A stretch of 55,172 nt of DNA from Smittium mucronatum (Eukaryota > Kickxellomycota > Harpellomycetes > Harpellales > Legeriomycetaceae). A program made the position numbers and the translations under genes. Positions 14,126 to 25,268 of this stretch are shown piece after piece. How positions within the stretch are numbered: position 1 is the stretch's first letter; the number at the start of each line of letters is the position of its first letter. The notes under the pieces are model-generated. The model was given only the letters and a program-made list of their open reading frames with translations. It was not told where the DNA came from and did no database searches. The stretch spans positions 4,741 through 59,912 of the forward strand of contig LSSL01000802.1 of the NCBI GenBank assembly GCA_001953115.1, in the 5' to 3' direction.

Positions 14126-14156
14126 CCCCCCCCCCCCCCCCCCCACCCCCCCCCCC
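14126..14156 (+). repeat. Poly-C tract at the gap edge (C19-A-C11)
   Basis: This is the longest C run in the window and it directly abuts the first N gap, so it probably stopped the assembly. Confidence 0.97.
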
Positions 14157-14582
14157 NNNNNNNNNNNNNNNNNNNNNNNNNNNNNNNNNNNNNNNNNNNN
14201 NNNNNNNNNNNNNNNNNNNNNNNNNNNNNNNNNNNNNNNNNNNNNNNNNNNNNNNNNNNNNNNNNNNNNNNNNNNNNNNNNNNNNNNNNNNNNNNNNNNN
14301 NNNNNNNNNNNNNNNNNNNNNNNNNNNNNNNNNNNNNNNNNNNNNNNNNNNNNNNNNNNNNNNNNNNNNNNNNNNNNNNNNNNNNNNNNNNNNNNNNNNN
14401 NNNNNNNNNNNNNNNNNNNNNNNNNNNNNNNNNNNNNNNNNNNNNNNNNNNNNNNNNNNNNNNNNNNNNNNNNNNNNNNNNNNNNNNNNNNNNNNNNNNN
14501 NNNNNNNNNNNNNNNNNNNNNNNNNNNNNNNNNNNNNNNNNNNNNNNNNNNNNNNNNNNNNNNNNNNNNNNNNNNNNNNNNN
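14157..14582. other. Assembly gap, 426 N
   Basis: Unsequenced bases. The left edge is poly-C and the right edge starts with CCCTCGACCCC. Open frames drawn through it are meaningless. Confidence 1.
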
Positions 14583-16502
14583 CCCTCGACCCCACAAAAA
14601 AAATAAATGAAGCTGGATGAAAAGAGGTGGGATGAGGGATAAAGATTCAAGATTATGGGGTGGGTAGGGGCGCGAAGAACGGTGATGGTGGAAGTTGGAT
14701 GGGAATTGGGGATATGAATCTTTTACCCATACACGAACCAAAAGGCACAAGGGTGGAATCCTCATACTGAAACACGAATTAAAGTGTCTAGTTTCAGAAT
14801 TTCCGAAATTCATGCACGAAGCAAGAACCAAAAAAGTTTAATTATGGAATGAAAGACTTGTAAGTCGCAAGTGAAAAGACCATAAACATGTGTATACACC
14901 CCCTAGCTTTATTTTTTAATAAATTACTTTTTCAGGGGAGGGGGAGTGCGTTTCCAAGGGATTGGGAAATACTTGGAGAATGTTTTATAGTACAAAATTG
15001 TAATGAGTGCATTTGAGGAACATTTTTTTTTAGGTAAATCGCAAACACAGAATCAAGATTTTTCACAAGTTCAAGAACCGATTTAGGATAAAGATGGAGA
15101 TCAATTAAAGTTTGTGTTGCAAAAATGAAATAAAATCGCAACTGTATTTGCTTATTCCATTGCTTTTTCTGAACATTATTTCAAATCCCAAACCGTTTAA
15201 TTCCTAAATAAATCAAGATTACCGAAATGATAAATAATAGAAAGATATTATATTGATATGATTTGGGGAGAGTGGGATTTACGAAGATCCTTTTTTTTTC
15301 CGTATCCGGCATTGTTGTTTATTACCAAGAAATGAGAATAAACCAATTTGAAAAAAGAAAGTCTCGCAATAAAGTTGGGTGATACCAATAATAATGATAA
15401 AAAAAAAGAGATGGATCTTGTAAATCTTGGTATAAAATTCAGAAAAGAATCAAAAGAATTGGTGTATTGTTTAACATGTTTCAAAAAAATAGGAATATAA
15501 ATGTATTATTTATTGGTTAAAATGTAAAAAAAGATGTTACTATGGAATTAGAGCTTTTGGTAGATCATAAATACCTTATGATTCAAAAGGCGTCAAAGAA
15601 ATCTAAAAAAAAAAAGATTAGAGTTTTCGTCTTTTTGGGATGTTGATGTTATAAATTATATCAAAAAAAGTACGCCGAGATGATTGACCACTTCTAATCT
15701 TGTTTCTATATCATCATTGAGGTACTTAATTGAATGGATAGATTACGATAAGGGTCAGAGGGAGGGAGAAAGCTCCAAATTTTTTTTTTTCCCATATTAT
15801 ATTATAGTATCTTTGCTTGTTAGTGCGTGTTTCTGTGCTGTGGTTATTACGTAAATGAATAATGATCTACACGATTAAGAGGCATTTAGGGATGCAGACT
15901 CGAAAGATAAAGTGGTACTTGGTTAACAGTTCCTTTTATGTAAAGGATGCAAAGTAGAATCTGCAGCGATTCTTAAAAGCGCAAAGTGTCTTCAAACACA
16001 AAAGAGTGTTATGTTTATTTGAAATTTGTGAATTAGTTGCACTATTTTAACCAAATACATAAATCGCCCTCTATGGTTTTGATTCTTTTTTTGAAAATAA
16101 CAGATTTAATCAAGAAAAACGAACTGATTCCGTATTGGTCAGTTTTTGGATTTTTTTTATTGCTAATTTATCTTGACTTGTCCATGACAGCAATAAATAA
16201 AAACATTCTTATTTAGGAGCTGATTGTTTACATTTACGTAATAATTTAAGAATTAGACTGATGGGTTCTTTTTTTTTTTGTCAAGCCTATTCGATATATA
16301 CATCGTGATTTATTCATTCACACAAGCAAGTATCCTCAACAACTCTTTTGTCGTGGGTAGACTAAATTACGCCATCATTTATGGCCAATGCTTGTTCCGC
16401 TTTGGCTTAAACTTGAGATGCACTTACATTTTATTAGATATTTTATATTTTGTTGGCAAATGGGAGTGTTTAGATTATGGCATAGCGGGGCACGTATCAA
16501 GC
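14583..16502. other. Gene-free stretch after the gap
   Basis: Composition is mixed, with purine-rich + strand patches around 14,610-14,700. The short open frames on both strands show no domain, no plausible splice structure that I can defend, and no protein-like composition. It may hold decayed repeats. Confidence 0.5.
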
Positions 16503-16521
16503 GCTGGCGACGAAAGAATTA
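16503..16521 (-). mobile_element. Possible right end of a decayed DNA transposon
   Basis: On the minus strand this reads TAATTCTTTCGTCGCCAGC. It matches the end at 17,528 (ATAACTCTTTCGCTGCTAGTG) with almost only C/T differences. It would be the right terminus of an element lying to the left, whose other end I cannot find. Support is limited to a short motif. Confidence 0.25.
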
Positions 16522-16696
16522 GTCCTTTCAGGGATTGTGATACAAAAATCGCATTGATTTTTGAGCCGATAGAAACAATTTATTAATAATCAGCCTGTAT
16601 TTTGGGTTAATTTTTACAACCTTCGAATGGAAAATGGTTAGTTTCACAAATAGGAATCCAACTCGTTTTCGTATCCGGAAGCGGTTAAAGGGTTAT
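16519..16696. mobile_element. Possible small MITE with TTAA-type ends
   Basis: The left end reads TTAGTCCTTTCAGGG. The right end reads GGTTAAAGGGTTAT, which is TAACCCTTTAACC on the minus strand. Together they form imperfect terminal inverted repeats about 178 bp apart. CCTTTCAGGG recurs at the left end of the neighbouring candidate at 16,781. TTAA target sites with CCC-starting ends are typical of piggyBac-like elements, so that family is inferred. No transposase is visible. Confidence 0.3.
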
Positions 16697-16780
16697 TGTA
16701 GCAGTGTAAAGAATGTGTGGAGTGTAGCTAATGCTAGAGTGTAGATTGATGGTGGTGCAATATCCACTAACAAGTTTTCA

Positions 16781-17528
16781 TTAACCCTTTCAGGGCTGGC
16801 AGTACGACAACGGCTTTATTTGTTTACGAAATTTTATCATTAGATTAACAATACCAATACGCTGCCGGATCAATTTTATAACAAACCAATTGAATTTAGC
16901 AAATGTTCGAATAGGGACGATGCAGAAGCTAAGACTCGAAAAAGATAATAATGAATGCGGGGAGTACGAGTAAATAAAATAGCTTTGTATTAATTAAAAG
17001 TACAAGAGGTTAGCTGACTTCACAGTATTCTTTTATCGAGAATATAATCAAGTGATTTGTAAAAAAAAACAACACAATATTGAGGAAATGCTTAAAAATG
17101 GTCTGCTAGTGGATACTTTTTTGAATTAGTTGTGTTTGTAATATGTATATCGGTGTATCGCCACCATTTAATGCCCCCCTAATTCATCCTCGATAAATAG
17201 GCACTCATTTGTAAATGAATAAAGATGTCAACATTGCGATAGTGTTTACCAAAATACGCTACAAAAAAGTTTACAATAGGGAAGCGGATAATTATGTTCG
17301 TTTCACTAATCATGACATAATAAATGCCATATTCCATAAAACTGTTTTGCTCTTTCGCCCGCCAGTTTGCCCATACTGCTCTTATTTGTTAAAGTTAAAA
17401 GAATCCCATTTAGCAATTGCTGCAATATGTCCAATAAAGTGTAAATATGTATAAGCGTAAATTAAAGCGGTATAAATGTTGGCAATAAACGATGGCACAA
17501 TTTAGCACACTAGCAGCGAAAGAGTTAT
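16781..17528. mobile_element. Possible 748-bp piggyBac-like non-autonomous element
   Basis: The left end is TTAACCCTTTCAGGGCTGGC. The right end on the minus strand is ATAACTCTTTCGCTGCTAGT. The shared order is AACYCTTTC, then GCTG, then AGT, and further in a TTTATT block follows on both sides. A TTAA-like target is present at each edge (TTAA and TTAT). Inside, 17,215-17,454 is an open + strand frame of 79 residues from ATG. It contains CPYC and, 17 residues later, CPIKC. It might be the tail of a Cys-rich transposase domain, but it is too short to assign. The ends are degenerate, so this call is tentative. Confidence 0.35.
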
Positions 17529-19986
17529 ATTATTTCACATCAAGATAATTTAAGTAAAAGTCGGATTTTTTTTCCAGAGAAGATCTTTTTCTATTGCGAT
17601 AAATGATTTTTTCAAAGACATAGATTAAATGGATTAGCCAATGTTGTTCTATCCACCAAAGTAAAAGCTGTTCATTTTTGAGCCAATCCATAAACGATTT
17701 CTGTCTTTGGTACCAAAATTAGCTTGTAAATATCCGTAAATAAATAGTATGCCCAAACCAATGTGATTTTTCCCCTCAAATTAGTTATTCTGAAGAAATC
17801 CAAGTGTTTTCGAGCACCCTAATTAGTTTGAGGCAAAAGCTAGGTGAGATGCAGTGATGAAAGGTCACACAGCTGAGGGAAGGTGTTGCTTTTTTTTAGT
17901 CTAAAAAAGTCATAGTGAAGGGAAGCTGGCGCTCTTTAATTTGCAAAAGTCACGCGTATGCAATGCTTTCAATTAATTAACAGGTTTTTTATTAACTTTC
18001 TCAAAACTCTTACATTAATGAGCCTTTTTTTTTTTAGTGAAAATCAGGTCCCTTCATATCCAAACTTGAAGTTGGAAATGCTAGCGTGATTTTTCGGCAG
18101 TTAGCAAATTACTTATTCAATTGGTAAAAATCAATTTTTATTGCATCAGTGATTAACTTGGGTTAATAAAAATACGACTATTAATCTCTTTTTTTACTGG
18201 GTGAGAATATACGCCGCTTTTGGATTAATCTATTGAATGTTTATTCACAGCCAGGAAACCTGAATGTTCTCCTCACAGAGCCAAGTCTTGAGCAGTGCTA
18301 TAAATATCATATTAGATTAAGCAAATGATGTTTGTGGGAATCGCGATTTTCCTCCCAACCAATTGATAAGCTAACATTCACCAAAGCGCTGGAATATTGT
18401 TTTTGATCTGCCGGCATTTGCTAAACAGCAAAAGTTCTATTTCACATTTATGGACCAATATAAATCTAGCGATTACTGTTAGTTTTGAATGGTAGCTCAT
18501 ATATTAGGACAGGGTATACCTTTATTTATAATTCAGTTGATGTCAATATTGATTCTCTTTCCTAAACAGGTCATGATTCCTAAAACTTGGGAACCCTTTT
18601 AGTACTTGATAGAAAAATTTATTCCCCGCTTCATCCAAACACTCTAACCCATATCTTGACAAAAATAAAAAAAATTTATTAGTAAAAAACTAACTATTCC
18701 CCCCAATTGCAATATAGCTTTAATGATGAAATTTTTTTTATCAATGTGACAGCTTTTATGTGGCCCAATTTGTGTAGGTTAATAATATCTATTGGTCTAC
18801 AGTAGTTTGCAGTTCATTTTTCCTTTTGCTCTTATGGGAAAAATCAAAATATTTTCCATTTATAATTATATGTTTTGACGCTCTTAAATAGGATATATTA
18901 CAGATTTTTAATGAGTTCACTACTGTCAATACTTGATATTCCAAAACGGTAATTATTATTATGGTTCCAGTAATTAATAAGCCCGATACAGATTATTGTT
19001 ATTATTTCCAGCAATTAATATGTCTTAAATAGGACATATACTGTTTTTTTTCCTGTCAATAATTTGAAAATCCAAAATAGGTCTGGTTTATTTTATTTTT
19101 TTTCTCAAGGATTATTCAGACCCATGTAGCATTGTAGATTTGTTTTTTTTTAATAGCTCCGCATGCAAAAACGGTAGTTTCTAAAATTGACTATTAGAAA
19201 TTTAGCCCTCTTCTGTCTAGTCCTGGCTGCCTGCCTATGAGATAGAGCGTACTCTTTCTATTCGTGTCTTGATTACTATTTTCGATAATTAGGATTTGCA
19301 GGCAATCTGATTATTTAACCGGCATTCCGCTTGTATTCTGTCAAATAGATTGCTTGATTGCCTCTACTCTTTCACAATTTTTTTCAAGTATTTCTTTTCA
19401 GAGAGTTGAAAAGTATCGATAGCTATTGCTGATTCGTCTGAATTGTTCTTTTTTTTCGATGTTGTTAAATTTGGTTGTCATTTCGCCTCGATTCGTTACT
19501 CCTGTCACTCTAATTCATTATTCTATTGTAATTGTTAGTTTCTGCTATATTGTTTAATTTCTCCAGATTAATTGGGACTCATCCAAATTTACCAATAAAT
19601 TCTCCAGAGCGTTCCCCGATTTGCCTATACATATTAATTTTGCAGATATATTGTTCATTATGCCCTTTTTATTTCCATTATAACCTTTACATGTCTCAAA
19701 TTTAGTTATTAATTTCATTGTAAATCTTTGCCATTTTTTATCATCTTTCAACTGCTTATTTTCAACACACTCTTTTATATTTTCAAAGCCTATATCCCGT
19801 CCGGTTATCTTTATACACACATCTCATCTTGATCCAATACACAATTTAACAACCTCGGTTTTTAAACTAATATAGCCACTTTAACCATTGATAAGTACTC
19901 CCTCAATTCGTCTTGGCCTCCACATAATACATTATTTGACATAGCATTTTTATTAAGCTTTGCTCCCCACTCCCAAATACAAAGAG
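17529..19986. other. Upstream intergenic region of the RasGEF gene
   Basis: About 2.4 kb with more mixed composition than the AT-rich flanks. It holds a degenerate tandem repeat (18,883-19,085) and a pyrimidine-rich leader just before the RasGEF start. A minus-strand open frame at 19,554-19,820 has protein-like composition but begins at GTG just after a stop. No clear core promoter element can be picked out. Confidence 0.5.
18883..19085 (+). repeat. Degenerate tandem repeat, period about 141 bp
   Basis: CTTAAATAGGATATA at 18,883 recurs as CTTAAATAGGACATATA at 19,024. In each unit CTGTCAATA and then ATCCAAAA or TTCCAAAA follow in the same order. Between them TTCCAGTAATTAATA and TTCCAGCAATTAATA form a second, shorter repeat. 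The copies differ by substitutions and small indels, so the duplication is old. The site is about 1 kb upstream of the RasGEF start. Confidence 0.6.
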
Positions 19987-22900
19987 ATGGATTCTCTATC
20001 TGCTAGGCTTAGCAGGAACTATAACAAAAAAAATATCGTTTTATACGACTCCAATATTGGTATTTCAATCTTTTATTTCTTTCCCATATTTCTACAAATT
20101 GAAAATAGTTTTCGCTTGTCTTTTGAACATTCCTTTTATATCACCTTTCTAAATTTATTCTCTTTCATTGTAGACTTCCCCGAATCAGCACGAGAATATA
20201 ACAAAAACAAAAACCATATAGGAATGACTTCTCCTACACCCATTCCTTTTCCATTACACCAAGTATCGATAGATCAGATTCAAAAAAGTCCAAATTTAGA
20301 CTTGGAGGGCTCTAGCTTAAGTTATGGGTCTCCCATTAATGAAACTTTGAATTTATACAACATAGACTCAATTGGTTATGGCTCAACTAAGAATAATGTA
20401 CTGGAATCCCCACAGATTCCCGCTGATCCTTCTCATTTCCTCATGAAATCTTCTATACCCAAAAATAGAGTCAATCCTTCCATTCCCAACCCAATTGCTT
20501 CCACACTTACGATACAAGAATTTCAACAAAAAATTATCTCAAACCACCACGAATTTCCGAAAAAAGTTGTTTCTTCTGCTAACATTAATAAAAAAGCTCT
20601 AAAGAATGCTTACCATATTGACAAAATTCACCCAAATCTTAGCAATACAAATATCAGACAAGATAATTTAAGTTCAGATTCATCAGAACCTGAAAGCTCC
20701 TTTTCCTGTTACTTGAAACCAAATACTAATTTTGACTTGGACTCATCAACCACATCGAAGGTTGATACGTCTGATACCTCTGAAATGATTTCATTCCCTT
20801 CGCTTAATTCTGATAATACGGAAAACTTGGATATCTATAACAAATATCTTTTCGCTACGAGTATTAAACCCCTTTCGAATCCAGGAAAGAAGAAATTTTT
20901 ACCATATTCTATCTCTACCTACGACTTTTCCAAAGTTCATGGTAATACCCTTTTTTAATTTTCTTTTCTTTTCCTTCCCTTTCAATTCTATTTATCTTCA
21001 TAAAATTCATAATTTTTTCTATTCTCTAATACTTAGATAACCCTTCAAATAACCGCCATGATTATCCCATTTCCATCCTTACGGAAGGAATCACCAAATC
21101 GGGTTTTAATCCCGTTAACGATCCAAATACGGCCTGTTTTGAATCAGATTTATTTAAAACACCACCCAAACAAACCGTTAAGGTTATGGGTATGCTTAAG
21201 CTTCCCGAAGAATATTGCAGAGACATTTTCTCTGCTCTAAATCCCAGGTTTTGCTCACTTTTAGGGATTATCTGTCATAAATCACATACCCCGTTAAACA
21301 CCTTTTTAAATACAGAATACCCTCCCAAATCTTTATATAACTGTTGCCCGTATCGTTCACAAATCGACATTTTTATGTTTAAAAATCTCTATCAATCCAA
21401 AGTTTATCCCTGGCCTTTAAATTCCAATAGTTTATCTGCCGACATATTTCTGGGCTCCCAAATAAATTTGCTCCAAAAAAGAGCCGGTAAATTTGTCACT
21501 GAAAAGGGTCTTTCCAGCTACAGAGAGTTGCTTTTTTCAAAATCAAAAGGGTTATCGTTATGGGCTCTTATTATAAGTTTAACTGATAAAAATTGTGCTC
21601 CGAACACATCGATGATCAACAAGTCCCTCTGCACTTATAGGTTTTTTAGTAGTTCTCTTGACTTTCTTCGTTTACTCATCGTCAGATACATAAACACTAC
21701 TGTTGAGCTAAAGGATAAATCTGGTGTTAATCAAAGCTCTGGGACAAGCCCTTCTCCATTTAATTCCAACATTTATGGTGATATGAACCTTTCGCCTTCC
21801 CAAGCCTCCAACGTCATTCAGCTCCGTGTTATTAATGTAATCAAAATATGGGTAAAGATGTATAAAGATGATTTTGACGAGTGTTTACTATCCAAAACTT
21901 TGCTATTAGAGTTTTTGGAATATGTAAAATCTAACAAAGACAGAGAAGAATTGGCTTCAAACATAGAAATTCGTCTGAACAGTAACACTTTTCAATCTCC
22001 ATTTTATCAAACTTTTGATATAATGGAATCAGCTAAGAATATAACCAGCGCATCTATAACCACCCCTTTAACCAATACCCCTACTTTACATCAATATAAC
22101 TTTCCATTCGATGAAACCATAGGTCCTAATCAATTTAACGAAGTTTTGGACCAAAGAAAAACTCTAGTCCCCAATATCCAATCCCTGACTCACAAAACAT
22201 TGGAGAAAAAATTCAGCCTAGGAAGTTTAAAATCACACGGTCAAACCGTTTCTAATCACAAAAGTCTTGGTTCAAAAGATAAAATAAAAACTAATTCTGT
22301 TTCAAAAAAGCTCTCCAAGAAAATATCATCTTCGTACTTAGTATCACTATTTCAGTCCAAGCAAAAAAGATCTAGTCTAGAGTCTAATGACATTCCTAAT
22401 GATGAGTTAATTGATGGTCCTATTTCCGCAAATGATCATTTGATTTCTAAACAAAAATCTCTCGGTCTTGAATTTTCAGATTCCTCCAATCTGATCGAAC
22501 CTTATGAACTTTGTCACAACCCTTCTGATCTCAATAAAAATCGAAGAACTCTAAATTCTCAGCTTAGTGACGATATGGGCACCAAAAAGTTCTCTATCCA
22601 GCGTGATAGCACTGGCAGTATTATGGAATATTATTCATTTAGTCAAGGATTAATTTCTGAATCTAATAATCCCATTTTTGGCTCAACCAAGAAGAGGTCT
22701 TTTGAATCCAATTCTAAACTATCCAAAATCACTGACTTTGATCCAGGGTTTATTGCCGAACAATTAACTCTTATTGAGCACTCCATATACGCAAAAATTA
22801 GGCCTAAAGACATATTCATGAGGCTACGCACTAAAGGGAGAGGTTCCAAAACTTTTAGTTCTTTTTCCAGCAATAGCTCAGATAGCATTGAGATTTCTAA

Positions 22901-25268
22901 GTTTCCCGAAGATTTTGATTCTAGCACCTCAAAATTTTCAGAATCTATAAATTTAGAGAATCTAAATTTGAATCCAATTTCTTCTTTAGCACATTGGTCC
23001 AATTGCACCACTTATTGGGTTGTGTACTCCGTTCTTTCCGAGTCAAATCCTGTAGTTAGGGCCAGTATAATAGTGCACATAACTTTAATAGCCTACCATT
23101 GTTTAGCCTTAAGAAATTATAATGGGGCTTTTGAGCTCACTGGAGGCCTCACTAACTCTTCAATAAGAAGACTCAAGGATACTTGGAGTTACGTCCCACA
23201 AGAATTTAAACTCATAATTGAACAGATTCAAGAGGTTTGGCAATCCCGCCCCAATCACAAGCTTTATCGAGAATCTTTTGTAGCAGCTCTTAACGGAACT
23301 CTTGGTCCTGACCAAAACGTTGCTTTCGATAATGTTCCCTCATCTCTTTCATCAAACCCCATAGATGAGAATAAGAAGCTTTCTAAATTTGGGTCTTCCA
23401 CAACAAGTAGAAGCAATAGTATCAGCGGAGTTAGATATTTCTTTGGTTTGGGGTCACAAGTCAAAGATAAAAGTAATACCGCTTCAAAACAAGATATTCC
23501 CCAATTAAATCCAAACGAAAATAACCACAAGTTAAACAACATCGGCTTTTCTTCAAACTTTATTTCCTCCCAAATGCCAACTGCTAGTTTCTATCAGCCA
23601 ATTTCGGGTAGCGATACAACACTTTTTGAATCTGATGCAATAGTTGGAATGATACACAAATCTTCTACTGATAGAAGAAGCAATTTAGCGCTCGATCCTC
23701 TAGATACAAATACCATAAACAAGAGAGATTCTTCAGATATTTTTAAGAGGGCTTTGTCTGAAGCCAATATCGACTATTTTTATAGGGCATTGTTAGTTAG
23801 AAATCCATCAAGCAGCGAAAATTTTGGAAGCTTTAGTCAATATACTGCTGGTGATGTTTTTTCAAAAAATAACAAACTCAAGTCTAAATCTTTGCAGCCA
23901 GGCAGATTAGAAGATATAACAGTTTCCTCTGGTGGGAACAATATCATTTTTAACCACTCTTTACGCCAAACTGAAAGTAATAGAGTCCAGAATTCCGATA
24001 AAAATTTCAGTTCAAATTATGACCAAAATAGTCAATTTACTAACTCTATTTCTGGAAGAAAATCAAATGGAACCGGTAATTATGAGAGAGAAAGATCTCA
24101 AACTAACTCTAAATTGCTACAGTATCCAGTTGTACCGTTTTTTGGCTTACACATGACAGATTTGCTACACGCCGATGAAGCCAATCAAACTTACATCAAA
24201 ATCTCTGACTCTGAGAATTTTTCCAGCCTTTTGAACTTTAAGAATAATTGGAGTAAGCTACCAAAACCTGATGAAACAAAGAAGATTTCGAGTAAATCTT
24301 CATTACAGAATTTAAAAGCTGATAGAAAAGTTGATGCTTCATTTAGCCCTACCAAGTATAGGCAATTAAAAAACGTCAGCAGCGTTAGCAATCTTTCTGG
24401 GTCTATCAAGAATAGCTCCTCAAATCCTGTGATAATGAATATGACCAAATTCAGGATATTATCCAACATTTTAATGGAAATCAAACAATCCCAGTCTCTT
24501 GGATTTTCTTGCGCTCCAAACATTGAGATGCAAAACTGGCTAAAAAAAACCATTTTAAATTTTGAGGAGCATATTTCCGAGCTTTCAAAACAAATTGATA
24601 TATCGCGAAATAGTGAAGTAGGTGAAGGGAAACCTTTATCTCCACAATACTTCAATGAAGATCTTGAAACCGATAATGACACTGGCAGTATTAAAAATAA
24701 ACAATTTTTAAATGATTCATTCAACGAATTTTCAGATTCGAAGAGCATAAGGAGTAGTTTCAAAAATGTAAAAGATTCTTCCTCCGAAAATTCTAGCACT
24801 TTTGAAGTTGAACCCAATTCAGAAGCTTTAAAACTATCTGATACTTTTGAATCATGTAACTTGAAGCAAGAAAGGCTGAATGACCAAAACTTTTCGAAAT
24901 TTTATTTGCAGAAAAGTTCTCCAGTTTATGAAAAAGTCTCTAATTCAAGCATAGAATCAAAAACACTCAAATCAAAATTATCTAACTACCGTTTAAATGA
25001 TATCTCAATAAGGAAGATCCAATCTCAGAATGTTCGAGAAGTATCGTTAAATGATTCAAACAATAAAAAATCTGGAATAACCAACAGTATATCCTATAGC
25101 AACGTCCTTGAAAGTGAACTCCGGGATCGCTCAAAGCCTGCTGGCTCTGTGTCTACAGCCACGGGTTCTGATGAGGTCAAAAATAAAGCAACCACTGCCA
25201 GAAAAAACAGTACTGCTGCTGACCTTGAGAACATTTTGTACAATATCAGTAAGAAAATAGAGCCATAA
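19987..25268 (+). CDS. Ras-family guanine nucleotide exchange factor (REM + CDC25 domains), three exons
   Basis: The product should load GTP onto a Ras-family GTPase in the cytoplasm or at membranes. Exons are 19,987-20,059, 20,174-20,941 and 21,037-25,268, a join of 5,073 nt or 1,690 residues plus stop. ATG 19,987 is the first in its frame, with G at -3 and +4. Residues 1-400 are Ser/Asn-rich. The REM (RasGEF N) domain is at about 455-592 (FLRLLIVRYINT, IQLRVINVIKIWVKMY). A linker follows. The CDC25 domain spans about 845-1469: IAEQLTLIEHSIY, HWSNCTTYWV, RLKDTWSYVP, LYRES, PVVPFFGLHMTDLL, LLNFKNNW. The last signature has Val where Cys or Thr is usual. A Ser/Asn-rich insert of about 275 residues (1,033-1,308) splits the CDC25 domain, with smaller inserts near 880-925 and 1,358-1,410. 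The C-terminal 220 residues are low complexity. The family call is firm; orthology to a particular yeast GEF and the target GTPase are not. Confidence 0.92.
20060..20173 (+). other. Intron 1 of the RasGEF gene (inferred, 114 nt)
   Basis: The 5' site is GTATTT after ATTG and the 3' site is TTCATTGTAG. A branch-like CTAAA lies 25 nt before the end and the interior is T-rich. Splicing joins G to AC to give Asp in the same frame. The intron is 38 codons long without a stop, so the reading frame continues through it. I infer removal because the encoded segment is almost all hydrophobic, unlike the polar sequence on either side. Confidence 0.7.
20942..21036 (+). other. Intron 2 of the RasGEF gene (inferred, 95 nt)
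   Basis: The 5' site is GTAATA and the 3' end is CTAATACTTAG, with a branch-like CTAAT just before it. Without splicing the upstream frame stops at 20,956-20,958. Splicing G to AT makes Asp and opens 49 extra codons before the internal ATG at 21,186. The resulting sequence is polar like its surroundings. Confidence 0.85.

Noticed and set aside
13995..14831. Several open frames spanning the first N gap
   Set aside because: They exist only because N bases contain no stops. The sequenced parts are Pro or Gly runs from poly-C.
22643..24817. Long open frames on the minus strand (122 and 208 codons) and a short + strand frame inside the RasGEF exon
   Set aside because: They are antisense or out-of-frame shadows of the long coding exon, Leu/Phe/Ser-rich and without motifs. 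The + frame encodes REM and CDC25 motifs across the same bases.
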